A DNA stretch of 47,319 nucleotides. It comes from Nitrospirae bacterium JdFR-86 (lineage in GTDB: Bacteria; Nitrospirota; Thermodesulfovibrionia; Thermodesulfovibrionales; JdFR-86). The notes under the pieces are model-generated. The model searched no databases and was not told where the DNA came from. It worked only from the letters and a program-made list of their open reading frames with translations. The translations under genes were made by a program, and so were the position numbers. The stretch lies in the NCBI GenBank assembly GCA_002011815.1, contig MTOV01000007.1:88152-135470 (forward strand), written 5' to 3'. The first letter of the stretch is position 1; every line of letters starts with the position of its first letter. Below are positions 1 through 8,771 of this stretch, piece by piece.

Positions 1-2901
1 GCTGAAACAGCAAGAGAAAACCCTAACACAGGTAAAAAACTTGAGCGGACGTTAAGGACGAGTGTGAAGTTAAGGGGCGAGAAGACCTGGGGCGTTTCTG
101 GCTCAGGCTGTGGGATACTCGAGATGCAGATAGACCGTACAGACTTGTCCTTTTGCGATGGCGATACTGCAACCCTTACAGCGAAACTTTGGGATCTCGA
201 GGGACATCCGGAAGATGGTATTGTAACACTGTCTGCTACTGACCTTACTTTTACACCGAGCAATATAATAAATACAACTGTTAGCAGCTCTGTTACGGTC
301 AGTGGTCCTTCCACTGTTCCCTCGGGAACGTATATTGAGATAGTTGGTGCGTGGAAGCCTGCGAGCTGTTCCTATGACATTATAACTTCAAGGACTATAC
401 AGGTTACAGCAGGACAGCCTTACAAGATTGCTCAGCTGGGTGCAAGTACAGCAAGTCTTAGGACGTGTTCAAGTCAGTGCCCTGGGCAGAGTTCCAACAT
501 AACTGCAAAGGTAGAGGACGCCTGTGGGAACCCTGTAAAAGACATTAATGTGGATTTCGAGGTTATCTCAGGCGGTGGCAGTTTCGAGGGCGGTGTCACC
601 ATCACAAACGCTGTGACAGATAATGAGGGTAAGGTAACTGTTACGTATTATCCTCCTGATTATATGGGGGGGGCTACAAGTGCAACTGCAGTTGTGCAGG
701 CGAGCAACACTACGGACCTTACATCAACAGACCCTGCGGATACGACAAAGACCGTGGATATAGCCCTGTCTCCGTGCGACCCAACCCACATAGTTGTTAC
801 ATCAAAGACGCCTGACCCGTTTACTTTTGAGGAATGTCCAGGGGAAGGGGGCACGCTTGTCTCTCAGGTTCGGGACGCTTGCGAAAACCCCATCTCCGGA
901 GAAGAATCTAACCTCAGTGCTACTCTGGACCCTTCCACCGCCGGAACACTGTCCAGCATAACCGAGGATCCGGTGGGTTCAGGCTCTTACAGTCTTGTTT
1001 ACAACACACCTGCCGCCTGCGGAGGTGGTGGCTTGGCAGATATAACCATAGCCCATACTGCTGGTATATCCAATGCTGAGTCGGTCACACTCACTGAGTG
1101 CACTCTGCCGAATGTCTCTATAGCCGTTTCCGACCTTGCTACGAATGGTGACGGTGAAACAGGAATCCCTGCTGGCTGCAGCGACGAGGCACATCAGGCA
1201 ACGGTTACTGCAACAGTAACCGTCAACGGCTGCGTGCCTGCTCCTACAACAGCGGATGTGACATTCGTGGTGACATCAAGTGGTGGCTGGTCGAACAACG
1301 GCAAGTGGTATGAAAACGGGCAGACCTCGTATACCACCACAGCAGATGCACCCGGAATATTCATAGCCCATCTTATGAGTGATGCTGCAAGGGTAGGCGA
1401 TGTCCTTACGATAACCGCCATAGCTAACATACCCGGCTACAGTGCCTCTTACAGCGATACTTATCAGGTTGATGTAATCAAGTCGGATGCAGAGGTCAAC
1501 TTCTATACTGATAACACTTACTCTACTGTAGCCACATACTACGATGTGCCGTATGTAACCCCAGAAGAGACAGGCAGTATATACCTTCAGGTGGTGGACT
1601 GCGATGAGGATGCGGACACTCGTAGCACAGAAAGCATTAGTGTAACACTTGAGAGTTATGACTCAACCGGGATTATTAACACCCTTACTGTCACTCTGAA
1701 TGAGGCGGATGTGGATGCAGGGATTTTCAATGGCGTGATTGAAATGAAGAGGACTGAAGATATAGGGGTTTTGTATGTTAATAAAGGCGGCGAGATAATC
1801 GCCTCGTATCAGGACGACGATGATACGGTGGATACTGCCTCTGCATCTGTCGTGCTTTCTGGCTGTAAGGAGCTTAAGATTGTAGATTCCTCTGGTGTGG
1901 AGCTCTCTGAAGTCACACCAGACCTTGAGCCTTATGATTCGACGTATCCTGACGGTCCCAGTGCTTTTCATCTGATAGCAAACATACCGGCTTTCAGCGG
2001 TGACGGTATAACCAACTCTGTCGGGATACACACGTGTTCCAATGGGGATAATGACTCTGTAAACCTTGCAGAGGATGGTGATACCGGGCGCTTGATAATC
2101 AACAGCGCCGCGCACACAAGGGACTATATATATGTAGGTGAGGGTACAAGCTATCCTGAGCCGGACGGAGACGGCAGCGTGGGCATAAGAGTGACATCTT
2201 CCCCGGATACGATAACCATAATCTATCCTGATGTAAGCACCACCTGCGATACAAATCACGATGATGTGATAAATTTTGGCTGTTCGGCAACCATTAGCGT
2301 GAAAGATATAGACAGCCCTACAGTGACCTTGACACCTCCTCCATCTCCACTTTCAGGCACAGTCTCATTCAGCATCGATGCTAATGACGGTACAGGCACG
2401 ATAACAGATGTCAGTTTATACTTGCGGTGTATATCAGGCTCCTGTACCGCAGGCACGGTGTATACTGTTAAGACATACACACCGAATGCTTCCTCTTACT
2501 CGGTCACCGACAGCTTTGATTCATCACTTTACCCTGACGGAAGCTATGCCATATATGCAGAGGCTACCGATTCAAGGGGCAACACCGGCAGCTCAGGGGA
2601 AACCGAGATAACAATCTCCAACACGTGCCAGTTCAACCCGCTCACTGCGGCGAGGAATATGGACGATACAGTGACCGTTAGCGGAACATTCCTCCTGAAC
2701 GGTAGTGCTGCTTCAGTAAGGCTTAGCATCCTCGCATCAGATGGAACCACAAGTGATAGCTTTAGTGCGAATGACCCTGACGGGTCGTTTAGCTGGACCT
2801 CGACGAAGAGCTTCTCCGGGTCTACAATCACCGTGACTGTAGACGGCTCGCACGGCAGTTGCTCTACAACGAAAGTACTTACGGAAGGAGTGGACTTTTA
2901 G
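1..2901 (+). CDS. Large Ig-like repeat protein, probable minor-pilin (PilW-like) C-terminal part; 5' end outside window
   Basis: The frame is open from the first base of the window, so the gene almost certainly starts upstream. A GTG at 64 would give 945 residues, but it has no Shine-Dalgarno and lies inside the open frame. The first visible residues (NPNTGKKLERTL followed by TSVKLR) resemble the end of a type IV PilW/PilV-type prepilin domain. After that come about seven Ig-like beta modules, each rich in Thr, Ser, Gly and Asp and carrying pairs of cysteines (for example VEDACGNPV and VRDACENPI), similar to invasin/Big-type domains. No catalytic motif is visible. It lies 24 bases before pilX, so a secreted or pilus-tip adhesin role is inferred. 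It could instead be a large secreted adhesin unrelated to pilins. Confidence 0.6.
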   Translation, partial: AETARENPNTGKKLERTLRTSVKLRGEKTWGVSGSGCGILEMQIDRTDLSFCDGDTATLTAKLWDLEGHPEDGIVTLSATDLTFTPSNIINTTVSSSVTVSGPSTVPSGTYIEIVGAWKPASCSYDIITSRTIQVTAGQPYKIAQLGASTASLRTCSSQCPGQSSNITAKVEDACGNPVKDINVDFEVISGGGSFEGGVTITNAVTDNEGKVTVTYYPPDYMGGATSATAVVQASNTTDLTSTDPADTTKTVDIALSPCDPTHIVVTSKTPDPFTFEECPGEGGTLVSQVRDACENPISGEESNLSATLDPSTAGTLSSITEDPVGSGSYSLVYNTPAACGGGGLADITIAHTAGISNAESVTLTECTLPNVSIAVSDLATNGDGETGIPAGCSDEAHQATVTATVTVNGCVPAPTTADVTFVVTSSGGWSNNGKWYENGQTSYTTTADAPGIFIAHLMSDAARVGDVLTITAIANIPGYSASYSDTYQVDVIKSDAEVNFYTDNTYSTVATYYDVPYVTPEETGSIYLQVVDCDEDADTRSTESISVTLESYDSTGIINTLTVTLNEADVDAGIFNGVIEMKRTEDIGVLYVNKGGEIIASYQDDDDTVDTASASVVLSGCKELKIVDSSGVELSEVTPDLEPYDSTYPDGPSAFHLIANIPAFSGDGITNSVGIHTCSNGDNDSVNLAEDGDTGRLIINSAAHTRDYIYVGEGTSYPEPDGDGSVGIRVTSSPDTITIIYPDVSTTCDTNHDDVINFGCSATISVKDIDSPTVTLTPPPSPLSGTVSFSIDANDGTGTITDVSLYLRCISGSCTAGTVYTVKTYTPNASSYSVTDSFDSSLYPDGSYAIYAEATDSRGNTGSSGETEITISNTCQFNPLTAARNMDDTVTVSGTFLLNGSAASVRLSILASDGTTSDSFSANDPDGSFSWTSTKSFSGSTITVTVDGSHGSCSTTKVLTEGVDF

Positions 2902-2925
2902 TGATATTTAAGGAGGTGAGATAAG

Positions 2926-4635
2926 ATGAAAACGTTTAAGCTCATAAACAATGAGTCAGGGATAGCGCTTATCATCGCCCTTACGATATTGCTTGCGCTT
3001 ACTGTGCTCGGAATTGCTGCGTTGACCACTACCAATCTTGACATCATTATCTCAAGCAACGAGCGCATGTCTTATGAGGCGCTCCAGCTGGCAGACGCAG
3101 GAATAGACAGGGTGCTTGCAGACCTTTTAAAAGACTTTGCAGATACCTCCGATGACAATGCGGACAAATGGGCAAACGACAACTTCTATACACTTGCCTA
3201 CGGTAAAATTACACTGCCTTCGATTTATCATCCTTCTTTTGCCAATCTTGCCAGTTGTGGAAGCAGTTTCAACTGTCCGTCAGACAGTGAGTGGGCGACC
3301 TATGGCGTTGACCCTTATGGTGGCATTCAGCCTCTTGGGGAAAAAGGCGGTTACAAAGTCTTGATAATGCGCGACGCAAATAACGACAAAGAGGTGTATG
3401 CTCTTTCAAGGGCGTGGCTTGACAGAACCACTGCTGGAACAGACTCAGGCGGAACACTGGCAAGCGCAGACAAAAGAGTGCTTCTTTATCTTAAAGCCGT
3501 GAGAACTTCCCCGTGGGATAGTGCTATATTTGCAGGCTCAGGATACTTAGGCACGGTTATAAACGGGAACATAAATATAGCAGGCACGATTCACATTCTC
3601 GGCACAGGGCAGACAGGAGATGTTCTTGCCCTGTCAGGAACCGCCCTGGTAAGCAACACCTATGAGGGAGTACCAGAGTTTTCAGACACTGTCTATGTAC
3701 AATACAGGATCCCTCCTGAGCCGGTTATCAACGGTAAGAAAGACCTTCAGGCGTATGTGAGGATTAAAAACGGTACTGCTTACATAGCAGGTAATGCCCA
3801 TCTTGGCCAGGCTGATACAGTGGCAGATGAAAAACGAACACTTGCAGGTATTTACATTACCGACGGATTTTCTGACGACACAAAGGATAGTGTCTTAAAG
3901 ACCAACATATATGCAGACAACTACGACTACAATATTCATGGGCGACAGCCTGAGGATTATGACCTCGGTGATAAAATCCAGATGCCGTCCATGAGTGATG
4001 AATACAAAGACCCTACTACAGGTATCGTTTACAGCAGCTACTCAGCGTTTGTGAATGCTACTGCACTCAGGGTGATACCGAGTAATTGCAAGATTAACAC
4101 TGCCAGTTTTACATGTAAAGACCCGGACGGCAATGTGGTTGACTGCTCTACAGGTGTAAACGGCAATTCTTTCCAGATGACCGGTGACTCCTTGACGATA
4201 AGCGGCTTGGTGGCTTTCAGGAGTGAGGACCTGCCCGGCTGTGCGGACATCGAGTTCGATGGCAAAGATTACTCCACAATGACTTATACGGGAAGAGGGA
4301 CAATATATACCGATCTGAATGTTGAGATGGAGCAGAGCCTTGTGCCGGCAGGACAGTTTGCAACAGAAGATGTTGTTGGTATTGTGACCTCCGCTAATAT
4401 ACACGTCAACCCTAAGTCGAAGAGTGAGATTATGGCAGCTCTGTACGCTGCAAACACCATTGCAGTCAGCTACCAGACTGTTTTTGCAGGAACACTCGTC
4501 TCCAATTACTTCGACTTGACACAGGTGCCGACAATACTTCAGGTGCCTGAACTTTCAGATAATTTGCCGCCAGGAATGATTGCATCAGAGCCTGTTTACA
4601 GTCTTGCAAAGGTTATCAGAAAAGAGCAGTGGTAA
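2926..4635 (+). CDS. pilX: PilX-like type IV pilus minor pilin
   Basis: 569 residues. The N-terminus has the PilX_N layout: a short basic leader, then NNESGIALIIALTILLALTV, a hydrophobic helix of about 22 residues, followed by a helix containing the family-typical SSNERMSYEALQLADAGID stretch. The long remainder is beta-rich with repeated Gly/Ala/Asn turns and ends in a probable extracellular region. The start is well supported: AAGGAGGTGAG lies just upstream of the ATG. PilX-type minor pilins sit in the inner membrane before assembly and prime or decorate the pilus. Placement directly after the Ig-like pilin-type gene suggests one minor-pilin operon; pilB and pilC are 34 kb away in this window. 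It is longer than PilX of model species (about 180-220 residues), as often seen in Nitrospirota and Deltaproteobacteria. Confidence 0.75.
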   Translation: MKTFKLINNESGIALIIALTILLALTVLGIAALTTTNLDIIISSNERMSYEALQLADAGIDRVLADLLKDFADTSDDNADKWANDNFYTLAYGKITLPSIYHPSFANLASCGSSFNCPSDSEWATYGVDPYGGIQPLGEKGGYKVLIMRDANNDKEVYALSRAWLDRTTAGTDSGGTLASADKRVLLYLKAVRTSPWDSAIFAGSGYLGTVINGNINIAGTIHILGTGQTGDVLALSGTALVSNTYEGVPEFSDTVYVQYRIPPEPVINGKKDLQAYVRIKNGTAYIAGNAHLGQADTVADEKRTLAGIYITDGFSDDTKDSVLKTNIYADNYDYNIHGRQPEDYDLGDKIQMPSMSDEYKDPTTGIVYSSYSAFVNATALRVIPSNCKINTASFTCKDPDGNVVDCSTGVNGNSFQMTGDSLTISGLVAFRSEDLPGCADIEFDGKDYSTMTYTGRGTIYTDLNVEMEQSLVPAGQFATEDVVGIVTSANIHVNPKSKSEIMAALYAANTIAVSYQTVFAGTLVSNYFDLTQVPTILQVPELSDNLPPGMIASEPVYSLAKVIRKEQW

Positions 4636-4665
4636 CTTTTTTTGCCCCTCTATACAAGCCTACAG

Positions 4666-4704
4666 AAGAATGCCCTCGACAAGAGGGCATTCTTATCTTT
4701 AGAA
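4666..4704 (+). terminator. Rho-independent-type terminator after pilX
   Basis: A perfect 12-base stem AAGAATGCCCTC (4666-4677) pairs with 4683-4694 around a 5-base loop. The following bases are T-rich but do not form a clean T tract. It lies 30 bases after the pilX stop and before rmuC. Confidence 0.65.
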
Positions 4705-4726
4705 TAAGAGGCAAGGTAGGCTTAAA

Positions 4727-6097
4727 ATGTCAGAGACTGCATTTCTTGTAATAGGCATCCTCTTAGGCGGAACAGTCGCATGGGTTCTGCTTAAAGGACG
4801 GCTGGAAAAGACTTATTCGGAAAAGCTCAAAGACGCAGAGAGCAAGAGAGCAGCTTCCGAAGCACTTGTAACTGAGCTTAAGCACCAGGTTGCGCAAAAA
4901 GACTCTGAACTTAGTGAAGTCCGCAACAACCTCGTGAACGAAAAACAGGTAAGTGCTGCTTTAGAGGCAAAGTATCAGGAGACAGAGAAGAACCTTAAGG
5001 AGCAGAAGACCCTTCTTGAGACCATGAAAACAGAGCTTTCGGATACATTCAAGGCGCTGTCTTCTGCCGCGCTTGAGGCAAGCAGTGAAAGCTTCTTAAG
5101 GCTGGCTTCCGAGCATCTGGGCAAGATAATCGCTGATACAAAGGGCAAGCTCGGAGAACATCAGGCGGCAATAGACGGTTTGATAAAACCACTTCAGGAG
5201 ACACTAAGAAAATACGAAGAGCAGATACATGCAATAGAAGTTAAGAGGAAACAGGACTACACCAGTCTTGACGAGCAGATAAAGATGCTTGCCTCCACGC
5301 ACCAGCAGCTTCAGAAAGAGACAGGTAATCTTGTTTCAGCCTTGAGGAAGCCGCACATAAGGGGAAGATGGGGAGAAGTCACATTAAGAAATGTTGTTGA
5401 GCTTGCAGGCATGTCTGCACATTGTGATTTTACAGAGCAGGTCAGTGTTTCAGGGGATTCCGGCCGTCTGAGACCTGACATGGTGGTGCATCTGCCAGGC
5501 AGACGCAGCATAGTGGTTGATTCAAAGGTCTCGATGGAAGCCCTGCTTGATTCTGTAAACGCAACAACCGAAGAGGCCAAGAAAGAGGCTTTAAAACGAC
5601 ACACCCAGCATGTAAAGGAGCAGGTTAACAGGCTGGCTTCAAAGGCTTACTGGAGTCAGTTTGAAAAATCCCCTGAGCTTGTCGTGCTTTTTATGGGAGA
5701 GTCCGCACTCGTGTCTGCACTTGAGGTAGACCCCACGCTTATGGAGGAAAGCATGTCCAAGCGTGTGCTTGTGGCAACCCCTACTACTCTTTTTGCGCTT
5801 TTGACTGCAGTGGCGTACGGCTGGCGGCAGGAACAGATTACAAAGAACGCAGAGGTAATCGGTGCCCTCGGTAAAGAGCTTTATGAGCGGGTTAATGTCT
5901 GGGCAAGATATATAAACGACATTGGTGCAGCCCTGGGCAGAGCAATAGACGCTTATAACAGGGCTGTGGGATCTATGGAATCCAGACTGCTCCCCTCAGT
6001 GAGAAAGTTCAAAGACCTCGGTGCACCCGCTTCCGGAGAGATACAGGAGCTTAAGTCAGTGGAACAGACGCCAAGAAACCTGAACCTTATAGAGTAA
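4727..6097 (+). CDS. rmuC: DNA recombination protein RmuC family
   Basis: 456 residues. A single N-terminal hydrophobic helix (residues 4-21, AFLVIGILLGGTVAWVLL) is followed by a coiled coil rich in Glu, Lys and Ala to about residue 110, then the conserved RmuC nuclease-like domain with the family block RKPHIRGRWGEVTLRNVVELAGM and later the conserved RPDMVVHLPG, VVDSKV and ATPTTLFALLTAVAYGW segments. E. coli RmuC is known to limit inversions at short inverted repeats, and the fold is related to PD-(D/E)XK nucleases. Length is normal. It appears to be monocistronic: a terminator lies before it and a palindromic element after it. Confidence 0.93.
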   Translation: MSETAFLVIGILLGGTVAWVLLKGRLEKTYSEKLKDAESKRAASEALVTELKHQVAQKDSELSEVRNNLVNEKQVSAALEAKYQETEKNLKEQKTLLETMKTELSDTFKALSSAALEASSESFLRLASEHLGKIIADTKGKLGEHQAAIDGLIKPLQETLRKYEEQIHAIEVKRKQDYTSLDEQIKMLASTHQQLQKETGNLVSALRKPHIRGRWGEVTLRNVVELAGMSAHCDFTEQVSVSGDSGRLRPDMVVHLPGRRSIVVDSKVSMEALLDSVNATTEEAKKEALKRHTQHVKEQVNRLASKAYWSQFEKSPELVVLFMGESALVSALEVDPTLMEESMSKRVLVATPTTLFALLTAVAYGWRQEQITKNAEVIGALGKELYERVNVWARYINDIGAALGRAIDAYNRAVGSMESRLLPSVRKFKDLGAPASGEIQELKSVEQTPRNLNLIE

Positions 6098-6119
6098 TAT
6101 AGTATACAGCCAAGCCCCT

Positions 6120-6149
6120 GTTACTTTTTTGCTCGCTCAAAAAAGTAAC
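6120..6149. repeat. AT-rich palindrome in rmuC-methyltransferase gap
   Basis: GTTACTTTTTTG (6120-6131) is the exact reverse complement of CAAAAAAGTAAC (6138-6149), with a 6-base loop CTCGCT. It is followed by CAAAAAAGGGC and then by an AT-rich stretch to 6240 without a credible gene. It can act as a weak bidirectional terminator for rmuC. Very similar sequences, as far as I recall, occur as dispersed intergenic elements in many proteobacterial genomes; only one copy is visible here. Confidence 0.6.
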
Positions 6150-6244
6150 CAAAAAAGGGCACCTTTTTCTTACTAACAGGTTGTTTTTTCGTATCTTTGC
6201 CTCGGTGTTCAAAAAGGTCAATGAGCAATTGTTAAGGAGGCGTC

Positions 6245-7198
6245 ATGTTAGCTAAGCAGGCGAGGGAACTGAGAAGGCTCTGGTCAGGCTTTCAGCAGGC
6301 ACGGGTGCTTATGACTGCCAATAACCTCCGGATGTTCGAGCATCTGAAAAAGCCAAAGACAGCCATAGCTCTGGCAAAAGCAATAAAGGCTGACAAAAGG
6401 GCGACAGAGCTTATGCTTGATGCACTGACAGGCATGGGACTGCTTAGGAAAACCAAAGGCAGATATAAGAACACGCTTTTGGCTGAAAGGTTTCTGGTTA
6501 AAGAGAGTGCTTATTATCAGGGCGACATTCTAAGGCATGCGGATTCGCTCTGGAAAAGATGGTCGGCACTCGATGAGGTGGTAAGAACAGGCAGACCTGC
6601 TGCCGGACATCATGACCATGAAGCCTTTATCCTGGGGATGCACAACATTGCTGCTCTTAAAGTGAAGGCAGTTCTTAAAGAGATGAACCTTAAAGGAGTA
6701 AACACTGCCCTTGACCTCGGCGGCGGACCAGGCACATATGCACTCGAGATGGCTAAAAGAGGCATCTCTGTAACCCTGTTCGACCTGCCTGAGACAATAA
6801 AAATAGCAAAGAAGCTCCTGAAGGCTGAAAAAGCCAAGGGCATAAGGTTTCTTGCAGGTGATTTCTTAAGCGATGACATCGGAGAGGGCTACGACCTTAT
6901 ATTCATAAGCCAGATATTCCATGCCTATTCTGCAAAAGACAACATGTCAGCGCTGAGGAAATGCAGGAAGGCGCTTAATCCCCAGGGCAGAGTAGTGATT
7001 CAGGAGTTCTATATAAACGAAAGCAGGACACATCCACCTCAGAGTTCGCTTTTTTCAATCAACATGCTTGTGAGCACAGAGGGCGGCAGATGCTATACGA
7101 CAAAGGAGATGAAAGGCTGGCTTTCAAAAACAGGGTTTACGGGGATAACTGAAAAAGTGCTTGAAGATACAGTATTGATTCAGGGAGTCAGGGCATAA
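6245..7198 (+). CDS. SAM-dependent O-methyltransferase with dimerisation domain
   Basis: 317 residues. An N-terminal winged-helix dimerisation domain (about residues 10-85, with the helix-turn LAKAIKADKRATELMLDALTGMGLL) is followed by a class I methyltransferase domain with motif I LDLGGGPGTYALEMAKRG, an acidic residue after strand 2 (LFDLPE) and the motif LIFISQIFHAYS. This is the architecture of acetylserotonin/caffeate-type O-methyltransferases and of bacterial enzymes such as CrtF and BchU. The substrate cannot be told from the sequence. The start has a good AAGGAGG Shine-Dalgarno 6 bases upstream. UPF0235 follows after 4 bases, so the two are probably co-transcribed. Confidence 0.85.
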   Translation: MLAKQARELRRLWSGFQQARVLMTANNLRMFEHLKKPKTAIALAKAIKADKRATELMLDALTGMGLLRKTKGRYKNTLLAERFLVKESAYYQGDILRHADSLWKRWSALDEVVRTGRPAAGHHDHEAFILGMHNIAALKVKAVLKEMNLKGVNTALDLGGGPGTYALEMAKRGISVTLFDLPETIKIAKKLLKAEKAKGIRFLAGDFLSDDIGEGYDLIFISQIFHAYSAKDNMSALRKCRKALNPQGRVVIQEFYINESRTHPPQSSLFSINMLVSTEGGRCYTTKEMKGWLSKTGFTGITEKVLEDTVLIQGVRA

Positions 7199-7202
7199 CC
7201 GG

Positions 7203-7481
7203 ATGCAGATACCGTATAAGAAGTCTAAGGCAGGGATAACAATCGAAGTGAAGGTGCAACCCCGGTCTTCGAAAAAGGGAATCGAGGGTGTAGCAGGCGA
7301 TGTTCTGAAGGTAAAGCTCACCGCCCCACCCGCAGGAGGTGCAGCAAATGAACAATTAATAGAGGTGCTTTCCGAGGTATTAGGAGTTAAAAAAACCAGC
7401 ATAAGGATTATCAAAGGTCTTACCTCCAGAAGCAAAGTTGTTGAGATAGCAGGGGTAGACAGGCTCAGGGAGTTGAAATAA
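7203..7481 (+). CDS. UPF0235 (DUF167/YggU) family protein
   Basis: 92 residues, the usual size. The family signature VKVQPRSSKKGIEG, VKLTAPPAGGAANEQLI and the C-terminal block IIKGLTSRSKVVEIAG are all present. The fold is known from structures but no biochemical role is established. It starts 4 bases after the methyltransferase stop, so it is likely the last gene of that short transcript. The promoter of the next operon overlaps its end. Confidence 0.9.
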   Translation: MQIPYKKSKAGITIEVKVQPRSSKKGIEGVAGDVLKVKLTAPPAGGAANEQLIEVLSEVLGVKKTSIRIIKGLTSRSKVVEIAGVDRLRELK

Positions 7482-7503
7482 TATAGGGATTTAAGTGTAT
7501 AAT
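7473..7503 (+). promoter_or_regulatory. Predicted sigma70-type promoter for the citrate synthase-like/icd operon
   Basis: TTGAAA at 7473-7478 and a perfect TATAAT at 7498-7503, with a long 19-base spacer. The start point would be near 7510, leaving a leader of about 30 bases that carries GGGGAG before the ATG at 7539. The -35 overlaps the stop region of the preceding gene. Confidence 0.5.
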
Positions 7504-7538
7504 AAATTTTATTCAAAAATTCTCAAATGGGGAGCGTA

Positions 7539-8771
7539 ATGAATAAGGTCTATCTGATAGATGTAACAAACAGGGATGGAGTGCAAACATCAAGGATACT
7601 GCTTCCGAAGCTATCCAAGACGATGCTGAACATCTATCTCGATGAGATGGGTATCTACCAGAGCGAGATAGGGTTCCCGACAATCAAGCACGAGGTAAAC
7701 TACATAAACGCAAATCTTGAGCTTGCAAAGATAGGGGTTATAAAGAGACTTCATCTGGAGGGCTGGTGCAGGGCTGTGCCCGACGATGTAAGACTGTCGT
7801 TTGAAAACTGCCCGGAACTTAAACACCTTAATATTTCTATTTCGACTTCAGAGATAATGATAAGGGGGAAATTTCAGGGCAGGAAGAAATGGAAGGATAT
7901 TCTTAAATCTCTTGTAGAGTCTGTCAAGACGGCGAAGGAGCTTGGAGCCGAAACTGTAGGCATTAATGCAGAGGACGGCTCAAGAACGGAAGTTGACAGG
8001 CTGATAGAGTTTGTTTTTGCAGGCAAAGAGGCAGGAGCAGACAGATTCCGCTACTGCGACACTCTGGGTGCAGACGACCCGATAACGATTTATGAAAGGA
8101 TAAAAACCATTGCTACGGTGACAAAGTTTCCTGTTGAGATGCACTGCCACAACGACCTTGGCATGGCAGAGGCAGTCTCTGTGGCAGGCGCACAAGGTGC
8201 AATAGAGGCAGGTGTGGACTCTTATATAAACACTACGATAAACGGCTATGGAGAGCGGTGCGGAAACTGCGACCTTGTCTCCACGATTTTAGCTCTGAAG
8301 TTTTCGCACGGACTCAGTGAAAAAGTGCACCTTGACGAGCATGTGGATTTAAAGATGTCATGGAAGATTGCAAGGTATGCGTCGTATGCTTTTGGTCTTC
8401 CTATTCCGATAAATCAGCCGGGTGTGGGTGCCAATGCCTTTGCCCATGAGTCAGGCATCCATGCAGACGGTGCACTAAAAGACAGAAGAAACTATGAACT
8501 CTATGATCCAGAAGATGTTGGCAGAGGAGAGCCGGAACTCCTTGAGACAGGAAGAGTAATAACAACAGGCGAATACGGAGGCATCAAGGGCTTCAGACAC
8601 GTCTATGACAGACTGGGGATTCATTTCCACAACGACAAGGAAGCACGCAGGGTGCTTGAACTTGTCCAGTATGCAAACCTGCATACACAAAAGCCCCTGA
8701 CAGACGATGAGCTGAGGTTCATTGCAAGCTATCCGGATATCGCCAGAAAGGTGATGACAGTAAATCCCTGA
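7539..8771 (+). CDS. Homocitrate/isopropylmalate-synthase-family enzyme; predicted Re-citrate synthase
   Basis: 410 residues from the ATG at 7539, chosen because GGGGAG precedes it; an ATG at 7527 would add four residues and overlap that site. The DRE-TIM aldolase-like barrel is complete: N-terminal [11 protein letters not shown] (family consensus D-T-T-L-R-D-G-E-Q), the metal-binding [10 protein letters not shown], the [12 protein letters not shown] loop and [11 protein letters not shown]. The LeuA-type allosteric C-terminal domain is absent. The NRDGVQT variant and the directly adjacent isocitrate dehydrogenase (1-base overlap) argue for citrate rather than homocitrate formation, i.e. the Re-face citrate synthase known from Clostridium kluyveri and Syntrophus, feeding glutamate synthesis. 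Homocitrate synthase (NifV/LysS-like) is the alternative. Confidence 0.75.
   Translation: MNKVYLIDVTNRDGVQTSRILLPKLSKTMLNIYLDEMGIYQSEIGFPTIKHEVNYINANLELAKIGVIKRLHLEGWCRAVPDDVRLSFENCPELKHLNISISTSEIMIRGKFQGRKKWKDILKSLVESVKTAKELGAETVGINAEDGSRTEVDRLIEFVFAGKEAGADRFRYCDTLGADDPITIYERIKTIATVTKFPVEMHCHNDLGMAEAVSVAGAQGAIEAGVDSYINTTINGYGERCGNCDLVSTILALKFSHGLSEKVHLDEHVDLKMSWKIARYASYAFGLPIPINQPGVGANAFAHESGIHADGALKDRRNYELYDPEDVGRGEPELLETGRVITTGEYGGIKGFRHVYDRLGIHFHNDKEARRVLELVQYANLHTQKPLTDDELRFIASYPDIARKVMTVNP

Noticed and set aside
1663-2259. 198-residue minus-strand ORF inside the Ig-like gene
   Set aside because: It lies in a strongly protein-like plus-strand gene; its own translation has no domain, composition is odd and no ribosome site precedes it.
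7539-8771. Assignment as NifV homocitrate synthase or LeuA
   Set aside because: No nif or leu genes are adjacent, the LeuA regulatory domain is absent, and the partner dehydrogenase has the isocitrate-type substrate loop. Not excluded without phylogeny.
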